Source of the DNA: Muribaculaceae bacterium
Lineage (GTDB): Bacteria; Bacteroidota; Bacteroidia; Bacteroidales; Muribaculaceae
Assembly: GCA_017545095.1 (NCBI GenBank)
Contig: JAFYCU010000115.1
Coordinates: 1 to 28,500 of the forward strand
Length of the DNA stretch: 28,500 nt
Reading direction: 5' to 3'
Part shown: piece by piece, positions 1 through 7,286 of the stretch
How the letters are laid out: each line of letters starts with the position of its first letter
Position numbering within the stretch: position 1 is the stretch's first letter
The notes under the pieces: model-generated
Databases searched by the model: none
The model's input: only the letters and a program-made list of their open reading frames with translations
Told to the model about the DNA's origin: nothing
Program-made: the position numbers and the translations under genes

Positions 1-767
1 GCCCAGGTAGCCGTCCACATGATGTTTGAGCGAGCCTCGTAGTCTTGCGGATTCTTCACGGCGATGCGAGAAGAATGGATCACTGAGCGCATCAAACCTT
101 CGGCCAAATAGTCGCTGGTGTTGTCATCGAAATCTGAGAAGTACTGCTCCATGATGTGGTTCATGATGTCGTAGATGCCGGCCTTCATCTGGTTCTCTGG
201 CACAGTCATCGTGAACTTCGGGTTCAGGATGGAGAACTTGGGCATCAAGCGGCTGTCGAACACATGGCCCACCTTGAACGTGTGTTCCGCATCGGTGATC
301 ACCGTGCCGGCATTCATCTCCGAGCCCGTTCCTGCCATCGTCAGGATGCAGCCCACGGGTAGCAGTGGCTGGTCGGCATCGGGATTTTCCTGCTTCAGCC
401 AGAACTTGTCCCAATAGTCGCCCTCGCAATGTACCGAGGCTGCCACTGCCTTGTAGTAGTCGCACACGCTACCGCCGCCAAGGGCAAGAATCAAATCCAC
501 CTCGTGGTCGCGGGCAATCTTCACACCCTCATGCAGCTTCTCAAGAGTGGGATTGGTCATCACGCCAGGATTCTCAACGATGGTCTTACCGGCCTCGTTC
601 AGGATGGCCACCACTCGGTCGTAGATGCCATTGCGTTTCACACTGCCGCTGCCGTAGTTCAGCAGCACCACAGGGCCATAGCCCTTCAGCTCGTCCTTGA
701 GGAAGTTCAAAGACTCATCACCAAAATATAACTTGGTGGGATTGTAATAAGAAAAATTTCCTAACAT
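1..767 (-). CDS. Iron-containing alcohol dehydrogenase, partial (C-terminus outside window)
   Basis: Reading the minus strand from the ATG at 767 gives about 255 codons open to the window edge, beginning MLGNFSYYNPTKLYFG. This is the N-terminal two thirds of a group III (Fe-dependent) alcohol dehydrogenase of the YqhD/BDH type, usually about 385 residues. Visible signatures are the dinucleotide-binding GGGSVCD (residues 97-103), TMAGTGSEMNAGT (143-155), and the first two metal ligands in YDIMNH (D200, H204). The two later His ligands lie beyond the window. The family reduces aldehydes or oxidises alcohols with NAD(P)H in the cytosol; the substrate cannot be told. The start lies 48 bp after the susD-like stop on the same strand, so it may be co-transcribed with that pair, although no functional link is evident. 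Confidence in the family is high. Confidence 0.93.
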   Translation of the reverse strand, partial: MLGNFSYYNPTKLYFGDESLNFLKDELKGYGPVVLLNYGSGSVKRNGIYDRVVAILNEAGKTIVENPGVMTNPTLEKLHEGVKIARDHEVDLILALGGGSVCDYYKAVAASVHCEGDYWDKFWLKQENPDADQPLLPVGCILTMAGTGSEMNAGTVITDAEHTFKVGHVFDSRLMPKFSILNPKFTMTVPENQMKAGIYDIMNHIMEQYFSDFDDNTSDYLAEGLMRSVIHSSRIAVKNPQDYEARSNIMWTATW

Positions 768-815
768 GTCGATATTCTTTTGATAGTTATGTTAATTCAT
801 ATTGCTTTCAGCGAT

Positions 816-2357
816 TTAGTAACCAGGGTTCTGCGTTAGGTTGCTGTTGAGTGCTCGCACGTCGGCGGGTATCGGGAATACGGTGGTGTGGCCGTCAGAC
901 TCGTCGATGGCATCAGGTCCCTCATAGAGCGACTTGTATTTATTGAAGCGGATGAGGTCTTGTCTTCGCCAACCTTCCCAGCAGAGTTCCAGCAAGCGCT
1001 CGTCGAGGATATTGTCGAGCGTACACTCGCGCTCTTTTGCTCCTGCCCGCGACCTGACGGCATTGAAGTCGGCGCTGCCGTCCTGCCCTAAGCGAACCTT
1101 TGCCTCGGCGCGCATTAGCAGCACGTCGGCGTAGCGGAAGAGCACAATGTCGTTGTCTACGAGTTTGCCGTCCTTGATGGCATTCTTGTCAAACTCGTAT
1201 TTGAACATGCGTGCACCTGCCGTCTCTACGTATGGCGAACCACTGAGGTCGAGCTGCACCTTTTCGGGCTCATATTTCAGATGGTTTCCCGTTCGGTCGG
1301 TGACGGGTATCCCGCTTGGGGCATAGACATACGTGTAGTGGTAGCAGTCGAGGAACCGAGGGTCTAATTCGTCGGGGTAGCCAAACACCTGTAGCGTCTT
1401 AAGCGTGGCGCAAGCACCGTTCTCACCGTTATATCCGTATGCTGCTGCATGACGGTAGTGCAGGGAACGGGTGATGTTCTGCTGCTGATTGGAGAAGAGG
1501 TGCTTGTTCATCGGAATGGTGAAGATATTCTCCTTGGAGTTCTGGTTGTAGACAAGGAAGTTGGCGCTATAGATAGGTTCAAGCTCAAAATTCAGATATT
1601 CCAGTTCGTCGCAAAAGCTTATGCAATCGTCCCATCTCGGCACACCCGTGTATACCTCCGACCCCAGCATCAGTTTAGCCAGAATAAAGAAAGCCACAGA
1701 TTGTGTGATGCGTCCGTAGTAGTCGCCCTCGCGGGTGCTGTTTTCGTAGGACAGGAAGTTGACAACGGAGAGGAGTTCTTCTTCGCAGAATTTGAATATC
1801 TCGGCCCTCTTCTCGCGTTTCACTTCGTTCATCGATACGCTGCTGTTGGTCACTAAGGGCACATCGCCAAACAGATCAATGAGGTACCAGTAATACATGG
1901 CTCTGAGCGCTCTCACCTCTGATGTCCAAGCGAGATGGTTCTCGTCGCCGGCAAGGTCTTTGTAGGTGTTTAGTGTCTCAAGCGACCTGTTGCACAGCGT
2001 GATGACCTTATAGAGGTATAGCCACGAGTTCTTCATCAGATCGTGACCGGCTGTCCATGAATGCTTATACATGTCCTGCCACAGGCCACCGTCGTACCAG
2101 TCGCCTCCGCGCAGGGGAATCATGGCTTCGTCGCTACCAAAGGTCTGCAAGTCGTAGACGCCCCGGTTGGTGCCTTGCAGCCCCTGACCGTCTTCGTATC
2201 CGCCAATGTAGTTATATAATGTGGCGACGGTGTTGAGATACAGGGTCTCCTTGGATGTGTAGGCTGCGCTCTCGGGCAGCTCACTGCGTGGTGTCTCGTC
2301 AAGTGAGCACGACGTGCAGGCGAGTGCGATGATGATGAGTGTATGATAGATTTTCAT
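816..2357 (-). CDS. SusD/RagB family outer-membrane lipoprotein
   Basis: This 513-residue protein begins MKIYHTLIIIALACTSCSLD, a lipoprotein signal with the lipidated Cys probably C17 (C14 is an alternative). The family forms the surface lid of a SusC barrel and binds the nutrient before TonB-driven import. The sequence shows SusD landmarks: an N-terminal helical start with TLYNYIGG, an RALRAMYYWYLIDLFGDVPL segment, ERLLELCWEGWRRQDLIRF near the C-terminus, and the closing VFPIPADVRALNSNLTQNPG. It starts 2 bp after the SusC stop and so is translated in tandem with it. No glycoside hydrolase, lyase, sulfatase or peptidase flanks the pair, so the ligand is unknown. Confidence 0.96.
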   Translation of the reverse strand: MKIYHTLIIIALACTSCSLDETPRSELPESAAYTSKETLYLNTVATLYNYIGGYEDGQGLQGTNRGVYDLQTFGSDEAMIPLRGGDWYDGGLWQDMYKHSWTAGHDLMKNSWLYLYKVITLCNRSLETLNTYKDLAGDENHLAWTSEVRALRAMYYWYLIDLFGDVPLVTNSSVSMNEVKREKRAEIFKFCEEELLSVVNFLSYENSTREGDYYGRITQSVAFFILAKLMLGSEVYTGVPRWDDCISFCDELEYLNFELEPIYSANFLVYNQNSKENIFTIPMNKHLFSNQQQNITRSLHYRHAAAYGYNGENGACATLKTLQVFGYPDELDPRFLDCYHYTYVYAPSGIPVTDRTGNHLKYEPEKVQLDLSGSPYVETAGARMFKYEFDKNAIKDGKLVDNDIVLFRYADVLLMRAEAKVRLGQDGSADFNAVRSRAGAKERECTLDNILDERLLELCWEGWRRQDLIRFNKYKSLYEGPDAIDESDGHTTVFPIPADVRALNSNLTQNPGY

Positions 2358-2359
2358 AT

Positions 2360-5089
2360 TTAGAACTGTATGCTTAGTGCGAGTGAATATGTTCGGTAGG
2401 GTGGAATGGTACGTTTGTCGTCAACGCCGAGTGTTGAGTCTACTACCGATGAGTTGATGATAGGCGTAAGGCCCGAATAAGAGGTGATGTTGGCGAGATT
2501 GTTGACGGAACATGATACGCGCAACTTGCTGACGTATCGGGAGCGGACAGGTATGTTCCACCCCAGCGTGACATAGTCGATGTTCACGTAATCGCCACGC
2601 TCAAGCCAGTAGTCGCTGATGTCTTGGTCCTGGATGTTCATCTCAGGTGCTCCCTGCATCACGTTGTAGTTGGGCAGCGAAGCCATATTCATGTACGCCA
2701 GCGCCGTGCCGTTGTATATCTTGTGACCGAAGGCTCCGTTCACCTGCATCGTGATGTCTAACTGCTTGTAGCGGAAGGCGAAGTTAGAGCCCATCGTCGC
2801 CTTCGGTGTTGCCTGTCCGCAAATGAATTTCTCTGATGTCAGGTCGTAACGCTTCGAACCGTCTTCTGCTATCGTAAATCCTTTGCAGTGGGGCAAATAG
2901 AACACGCCCAGCGGTTGACCAACAATCTGGAAGCACACGTCGCTCGCCCCATGATAGCCGGCTCCGTAGAGTCCGCTGATGCCCTGCACGTCAGGAGCTG
3001 TCAGGTATTGTCCTTGGTAGTATCCGTTGAGGGTTACGAGCCTGTTGCGCTCAAAGGTCCAGTTCATGTTGATGTTCAGCTCCATGTCTTGCTGTCGCAG
3101 CGGAGTGATGCCGAAGCCTATCTCCAGACCGTGATTGCGCATTTTACCCAGGTTGGCCTGCAATTGGTCGTAGGTGAACGGCGGCACGGGCACGGTGTAG
3201 TTATAGAGCATGTCTGACGTGCGCGAGGTGTAGAAGTCGGCTGTCAGCACAATCCTGCTGTTCCAGAAGGCCATGTCCAGACCTGCGTTGAAGGTGCGCT
3301 TGATTTCCCATCCCAGGTCGGGATTGGCGTTGCGTATGATGCCCAGGGTGGTGGTGGGCATGCCGCCCACACTCACAACGCCGTTAGGGCGGATGAGCTG
3401 CTGCGACAGAAAAGCGTCGATGCCTCCGAGGTTACCGCTCTTACCGTAGCCCACACGCAGGTTGAGCTTAGAGACATATCGTTTCAGCGGTGCCACCCAT
3501 TGCTCCTTTGTCACGTTCCATGCGGCGCTGACAGATGGGAAGACACCCCAGCGATTGAACTCGCCCACCTTCGAAGAGCCGTCAAGACGAGTGCTGACGT
3601 TGATCACATAGCGATCGTCGAAGGTGTATTGCGCCTTCAAGAGGTAGGACATCAAGCTGGAATTGTAGGAGTAGGAGTTTGTGCCGTCCCAGGGTCTGAT
3701 GGCTCCTGCCGAGAGGTTGTCGTAGCCAAAGGCATCGGTGTTGAAGTTCGACGAGGTGGCATAGAAGCCTTTATCCTTATAGCGTTCTCCCTCTATCAGT
3801 CCCAGCAACTCCAGCTGATGGCGCTCTGCTATCCGTCCCGTCCAGTTCAGGGCTATATTGCCCAGCAGTTCGATAATCTTTTTGTCGCCTTGATAGGCTT
3901 CACCGTGGCTCCACACATAGGTGGGGTAGTAGTGGGCGTTGCTGATGTTGTTATACGAATAGCTGCCGAAGGCGGTCAGCGTGAGTCCGTATCCTAGGTC
4001 AGCTATCGCCTTCGCGTGGACATTCACGTGTGCGTCGTCCTCATCTTCCTTCATGGTAAGCAGGGCGTAGGGATTGTTGATCCACCAGGCTTCTGTCACG
4101 TCGTCGTAACCGCCGGAGGCATTAGCGCCAGCAGGGAAGGTGGGATTGAATGTGGCAGCAGAGTAGAACAGCTTCTGCCTGAAAGGAATGACGTTGTTGT
4201 CCTGTAAGGAACCCAGCACGCCGAGGTCCACCGTCAGATGGTTGTCGAAGGCCTTCTGATGCAAGTCGAGCTTGGCGATGTAGTTGCGCAGATTGTAGTT
4301 CCTGACGGTTGTTTTGTGGTCTGTCATACCAATGGAGGCACGATAGTTGGCCGTCTCCGAACCACCTCCGAATGCTAAGTGGTGATTTTGCACAAGGCCC
4401 GTTCGGAGGGGGGCTTCGGTGAAGTCGGTATCAGCGCCTTTATCGATGATGCTCATCCCCAGATTGCTGGCTGCCTGACGGAACTGGCTGGCGTTGAGCA
4501 TGTGGAGATTCTTGTAGGTGTGCAGAAAACCTATGCTGCCGTCGTAGGCTATGTGAAACCGTTCTGCCTTGCCTTTTCTCGTCACCACTTGTATGACGCC
4601 GGCAGCGCCGCGGCTGCCATACTGCGATGTCTCCGAGGCGTCCTTCAGGATGGTGAAGCTCTCGATGTCGGCGGGGTAGATGGTGCTCAGCGTGGCGATG
4701 TCAGACTGCACACCGTCGATGACTACCAGCGGGTCGTTGCCACCCGTGAGCGATGTTGTACCACGCACTCGCACTGCCGACAACATAGCTTCGTGATTGC
4801 CGCCCGACTGCACCTGCACACCTGCTGCCTGACCGCTGAGGGCATCGAGGGAATTGGTCACCATACCTTTGTTCATCCTCTCGCGGGTCACCGTGTTTGG
4901 TGCGCCGGCATTCGTGGGATTGTCGCCGTAATAGTTGTTGATACTAACCTTAGTGGTGTCGCCCTGATGCTCATTTGTTATGGCCGACGGGCTCTGCGCC
5001 AAAGCAACCGTTGCCGGCATCCAGCATTCCAGCAACGCCAAGCACAACATCCGCAACAGTAGTGATTTTTTGACGTTTAGAGGTTTCAA
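2360..5089 (-). CDS. SusC/RagA family TonB-dependent outer-membrane transporter
   Basis: This 909-residue barrel partners the adjacent SusD protein. The signal peptide ends about VALAQ (residue 32). The plug follows: SLDALSGQAAGVQVQSGG, VRVRGTTSLTGGNDPLVVID, then KDASETSQYGSRGAAGVIQV, the SusC signature. The chain ends in the aromatic residue typical of barrels (LALSIQF). Two oddities stand out. First, the 80-100-residue carboxypeptidase-regulatory-like domain that most SusC proteins carry before the plug is missing; only a short linker separates signal and plug, which explains the short length. Second, the frame has no ATG at its 5' end. The start at 5089 is TTG, chosen because it supplies the basic n-region KKSLLLR; the first ATG is residue 14 (5050). 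The ligand cannot be inferred. Confidence 0.95.
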   Translation of the reverse strand: MKPLNVKKSLLLRMLCLALLECWMPATVALAQSPSAITNEHQGDTTKVSINNYYGDNPTNAGAPNTVTRERMNKGMVTNSLDALSGQAAGVQVQSGGNHEAMLSAVRVRGTTSLTGGNDPLVVIDGVQSDIATLSTIYPADIESFTILKDASETSQYGSRGAAGVIQVVTRKGKAERFHIAYDGSIGFLHTYKNLHMLNASQFRQAASNLGMSIIDKGADTDFTEAPLRTGLVQNHHLAFGGGSETANYRASIGMTDHKTTVRNYNLRNYIAKLDLHQKAFDNHLTVDLGVLGSLQDNNVIPFRQKLFYSAATFNPTFPAGANASGGYDDVTEAWWINNPYALLTMKEDEDDAHVNVHAKAIADLGYGLTLTAFGSYSYNNISNAHYYPTYVWSHGEAYQGDKKIIELLGNIALNWTGRIAERHQLELLGLIEGERYKDKGFYATSSNFNTDAFGYDNLSAGAIRPWDGTNSYSYNSSLMSYLLKAQYTFDDRYVINVSTRLDGSSKVGEFNRWGVFPSVSAAWNVTKEQWVAPLKRYVSKLNLRVGYGKSGNLGGIDAFLSQQLIRPNGVVSVGGMPTTTLGIIRNANPDLGWEIKRTFNAGLDMAFWNSRIVLTADFYTSRTSDMLYNYTVPVPPFTYDQLQANLGKMRNHGLEIGFGITPLRQQDMELNINMNWTFERNRLVTLNGYYQGQYLTAPDVQGISGLYGAGYHGASDVCFQIVGQPLGVFYLPHCKGFTIAEDGSKRYDLTSEKFICGQATPKATMGSNFAFRYKQLDITMQVNGAFGHKIYNGTALAYMNMASLPNYNVMQGAPEMNIQDQDISDYWLERGDYVNIDYVTLGWNIPVRSRYVSKLRVSCSVNNLANITSYSGLTPIINSSVVDSTLGVDDKRTIPPYRTYSLALSIQF

Positions 5090-5398
5090 CTTTTTTGAGT
5101 TTTAGGAGGTTCTTGGAAATTTTGCTCCGAAAATACGAAAAAAATCCCAAAGCATGATTATTTTGCCTTGAGTTTTATGATTATTTGTGTATTACTTTCT
5201 TTTCGCACAATCCTCCAAATCTTTCTTTGATGCTCGATTCTATGCAGATTGGCGCAACTCATGATGGCTCTCGCTACTCCGTTGGCTCCATCCGTCCCCA
5301 TTTCATTTCTACTCCATCTTTGTCGTACTGCTTGCGCCCATTTGCAATGTATTGGGGAAACAATCGCCCCCTCTTTCTTCAACTCGGCAAAATCCTTT
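5090..5398. other. Gene-poor 309-bp spacer between the HAD gene and the SusC gene
   Basis: No convincing gene is present. A minus-strand open frame (5158-5382) exists, but its upstream-most start is TTG, it resembles no family I recognise, and it uses a different frame from the homologous part of the downstream repeat. The spacer holds one copy of a 51-bp element (5287-5337) also found at 6269-6319. A TATTTTCG near 5133-5140 on the minus strand resembles the Bacteroidetes -7 box with one mismatch and could serve the SusC gene, but no -33 box fits. The spacer probably holds the SusC promoter plus a remnant of duplicated sequence. Confidence 0.5.
5287..5337 (-). repeat. 51-bp dispersed direct repeat, copy A
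   Basis: This matches 6269-6319 at 48 of 51 positions by eye (differences at repeat positions 25, 30 and 42). On the minus strand one frame reads GRKQYDKDGVEMKWGRMEPT then stops soon after. That parallels the C-terminus of the Nim-like protein, KRKQYDKEGEEMKWGRME, encoded by copy B. Here the copy is not attached to a gene, so it looks like a detached 3' end or a mobile small element. Confidence 0.8.
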
Positions 5399-6031
5399 TC
5401 ATCGTTTTGTACTATTTCTTGTTGAGATTGTGCAAACTTCTAATCCATTCAAATCTTCCTCAAATTGGTGCACATCGGTGAAAAGCACGGCTGGCATTCC
5501 AGCAGCCTTGGCTCCGTCAATGTTGATTTGTTTGTCGTCTGTGAACAAGCATTCTTCCTTGACAAGCCCGAATTTCTCGCAAAGACGATTGTAGATAGCC
5601 ACGTCAGGTTTCACAAGATGCTCTTCAGAGGAGATGAGCCTGTCGTCCATCATCTGGAGAATGCTGAATTTCTCAATGACGGGATATACCGTATTGCTCC
5701 AGTTGGTTAGCCCATAGAGGCGGTAACCGTTAGCCTTGAGCCTTGTGAGCAGGTCACGCATCCCTGGCATCTCGATGGTCATCGCGTCAAGCTGTCTATC
5801 ATGGAACTCCTGCAACGGCCTTTTCCAATAAGGAAACTTTTCTTGAAATTCTCTAATGATGTCGATAAATGGCTCCACTCCCAAATCACAACGCTGGGTG
5901 AACTCAATGCTGCAAACGATTTTCTCGAATTCCAAGCGTTCGCCATCGTCATCAAAGATCGTCTTGAGAAACGACTGATAGTCATAGCAGATCAGAACCT
6001 TGCCAAAGTCGAAAATGAGGTTTTTTATCAT
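5399..6031 (-). CDS. HAD-superfamily (subfamily IA) hydrolase, YihX-like
   Basis: A cytosolic phosphatase-type HAD protein of about 210 residues. Motif I is NLIFDFGKVL (nucleophile D8; the usual second Asp is Gly, as in YihX-type glucose-1-phosphatases). Motif II is YGLTNWSN, the motif III Lys lies in EHLVKPDVAIYNRL, and motif IV is CLFTDDKQINIDGAKAAG. The cap between motifs I and II is helical, as in subfamily IA. I chose the ATG at 6031 (MIKNLIFDF); a TTG two codons upstream (6037) is the alternative. It is the last gene of the operon that starts at 8057, 45 bp after the truncated YgbA-like gene. The substrate is not predictable; a sugar phosphate or a small phosphorylated metabolite is usual for the family. 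Confidence 0.9.
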   Translation of the reverse strand: MIKNLIFDFGKVLICYDYQSFLKTIFDDDGERLEFEKIVCSIEFTQRCDLGVEPFIDIIREFQEKFPYWKRPLQEFHDRQLDAMTIEMPGMRDLLTRLKANGYRLYGLTNWSNTVYPVIEKFSILQMMDDRLISSEEHLVKPDVAIYNRLCEKFGLVKEECLFTDDKQINIDGAKAAGMPAVLFTDVHQFEEDLNGLEVCTISTRNSTKR

Positions 6032-6076
6032 ATGCAAACCATGTTACTTTTTTCATGCTTATCTGGTGCATCTTCA

Positions 6077-6268
6077 CTAGCTTCGTTGCTTGCCCGTATG
6101 GGCTGGTGCAGTCTTTTTCTCACCATATCTACAATGATCAAGACGACGACAAGCATATTCAGCCAGTAGTTTAAAATCTTCTGGAATCGTTTCTTCCTTC
6201 AAACGATGGCAGCAATACAGTTCAATCATCTTTCGGACTGTTTGCTTCTCCTGTTCTATCCTGCTCAT
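6077..6268 (-). CDS. Truncated YgbA-like (nitrous-oxide-stimulated promoter family) protein
   Basis: A 63-residue frame starting MSRIEQEKQTVRKMIELYC. It continues through LLAEYACRRLDHCRYGEKKT, which matches the N-terminal half of the YgbA_NO family (REKRTI..LMI.LYCR..., Y...RLD.C.FGE.K.TC). The family normally continues with a conserved CxxCxxHCY segment and a helical C-terminus to about 90-120 residues. Here the frame ends in PAHTGKQRS just where the first of those cysteines should come, so the putative metal or redox site is lost. A +1 reading beyond that point gives KLVKMHQI, which loosely recalls the family's KM.QIM segment and hints at a frameshifted remnant. The ATG overlaps the preceding gene's TGA (ATGA), a translational-coupling arrangement. 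Family fit is fair; function is probably lost or altered. Confidence 0.6.
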   Translation of the reverse strand: MSRIEQEKQTVRKMIELYCCHRLKEETIPEDFKLLAEYACRRLDHCRYGEKKTAPAHTGKQRS

Positions 6269-6780
6269 TCCATCCGTCCCCATTTCATTTCTTCTCCTTC
6301 TTTGTCGTATTGCTTGCGCTTGCCAACAGGAGGCTCAGTCAAGGTTATACGCACTACAGCTGTCCGCTCTAGGCTACGGGCAATAGCATCATCAAAAGCG
6401 TCCATATGGTGAGGGAGAAATCGCTGGCTGACGGCTCTCAGGCCTGCAATCCTCTCTTCACGCTCTGTCACAATCTCAGCCTTTCCAACTGCTGTTGCCG
6501 ACTTGTACTGTAGCGTAAAACTGCTGTCTTTAGGGCCAACTGTGGGCGCACATTTGGTAACAGCCGACAGGAACACCATCGGATTGTGTGCTATGCAGTC
6601 TAACTTGTCTCCTTCCAAAGCACAATGGAAATAAAAGGTTCTTTCGTCTGTTCGTGCCAACGACAGGGGCAATCCGTAGGGCATACCATCAGGCCGCGTC
6701 ATGCTGACTGTCACGTATGGAGCCTTGTCAAATACCTCCAATGCGAAGGCGGCATCCATTTGGCGACTCGCCTTCCTCAT
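6265..6780 (-). CDS. Pyridoxamine 5'-phosphate oxidase-fold flavoprotein, NimA-like
   Basis: About 171 residues with the split-barrel FMN-binding fold of the PNPOx-like/5-nitroimidazole-resistance family. Visible landmarks are FDKAPYVTVSMTRPDGMPYG, PLSLARTDERTFYFHCALEG, KLDCIAHNPMVFLSAV, FTLQYKSATAVGKAEIV and the closing ERTAVVRITL. Such proteins use FMN to reduce nitro compounds or other small oxidants; here that is family inference only. I chose the ATG at 6780 because MRKASRQMDAAFALEVFDKA matches the usual family start and an AGAGG precedes it. An upstream in-frame ATG (6855) would add 25 residues, lies only 8 bp from the preceding gene, and also begins MRKASR. Its stop overlaps the next gene by 4 bp. 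Confidence 0.85.
   Translation of the reverse strand: MRKASRQMDAAFALEVFDKAPYVTVSMTRPDGMPYGLPLSLARTDERTFYFHCALEGDKLDCIAHNPMVFLSAVTKCAPTVGPKDSSFTLQYKSATAVGKAEIVTEREERIAGLRAVSQRFLPHHMDAFDDAIARSLERTAVVRITLTEPPVGKRKQYDKEGEEMKWGRME
6269..6319 (-). repeat. 51-bp dispersed direct repeat, copy B (3' end of Nim-like gene)
   Basis: 48/51 identical to 5287-5337. Here it encodes the charged C-terminal tail KRKQYDKEGEEMKWGRME of the Nim-like protein and ends at the ATGA junction with the YgbA-like gene. The tail lies past the last beta strand of the fold, so it may be an acquired extension. Confidence 0.8.
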
Positions 6781-6863
6781 TTGCCTCTCGGCAGAGTTTG
6801 TGCTAACACAGCTCTGCTCTCGCTGCTCATTCGGGTGTCTGCTTGCTTTTCTCATATAAATAT

Positions 6864-7250
6864 CTATACTGTTATCTCAATCTGAATGCCCTCTGGGCCG
6901 AGAATGCAACTTTCGTAATAGCCATCGCCAGTGGTACGTGGACCACTGACCACTTGATAACCAGCATCTCGAAGCTCTTGTGTTTTTGCATCCAAAGCCT
7001 CTTTGCTTCCTGCTGCTAACGACATGTGAATGAATCCGATATTAGGTCTTGAAGGGTCGGCATCAACGGTGTCAGGTCGCTGCATCACCTCCAAGCGTGT
7101 ACTGCCATGAGGAAACGTAAGAATGTATGTGCGAAGGCCTGTACGCGGATTATGATACTGCTTGTTACTTGTCGCATCAAAATAGTCAATGAAGAACTGG
7201 CGCATTTGCTCCAAATCCTTACAGAATAATGCTATGTGGTCGATTCTCAT
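6864..7250 (-). CDS. VOC-superfamily protein (glyoxalase/bleomycin-resistance/dioxygenase fold)
   Basis: A 128-residue single VOC protein starting MRIDHIALFCKDLEQMRQFF. The paired beta-alpha-beta-beta-beta modules are seen as HIALF...STRLEVMQR and NIGFIHMSLAAGSKEALDA...GIQIEITV. They offer the four usual metal ligands: His5 in DHIALF, Glu in RLEVM, His in FIHMSL and Glu in IQIEITV. I took the ATG at 7250 because the family begins at this strand; the longer frame to 7283 adds 11 unrelated residues and crowds the upstream gene. Members isomerise or conjugate small electrophiles such as methylglyoxal-thiol adducts, or bind drugs. Its place among a flavin reductase and a Nim-like gene suits detoxification. 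It sits 36 bp after the FMN-reductase stop. Confidence 0.88.
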   Translation of the reverse strand: MRIDHIALFCKDLEQMRQFFIDYFDATSNKQYHNPRTGLRTYILTFPHGSTRLEVMQRPDTVDADPSRPNIGFIHMSLAAGSKEALDAKTQELRDAGYQVVSGPRTTGDGYYESCILGPEGIQIEITV

Positions 7251-7286
7251 AAGCGTATTGGATAATCTTGGCGGCAAAAACAACTC

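Noticed and set aside
816..5089. Complete polysaccharide utilisation locus
   Set aside because: Only the SusC/SusD pair is present. No glycoside hydrolase, lyase, sulfatase, hybrid two-component system or ECF sigma/anti-sigma gene is in the window, so calling it a PUL would overreach.
5158..5382. 74-codon minus-strand open frame upstream of the SusC gene
   Set aside because: Its first start is TTG, it matches no family I know, and over the 51-bp repeat it uses a different frame from the genuine coding copy.
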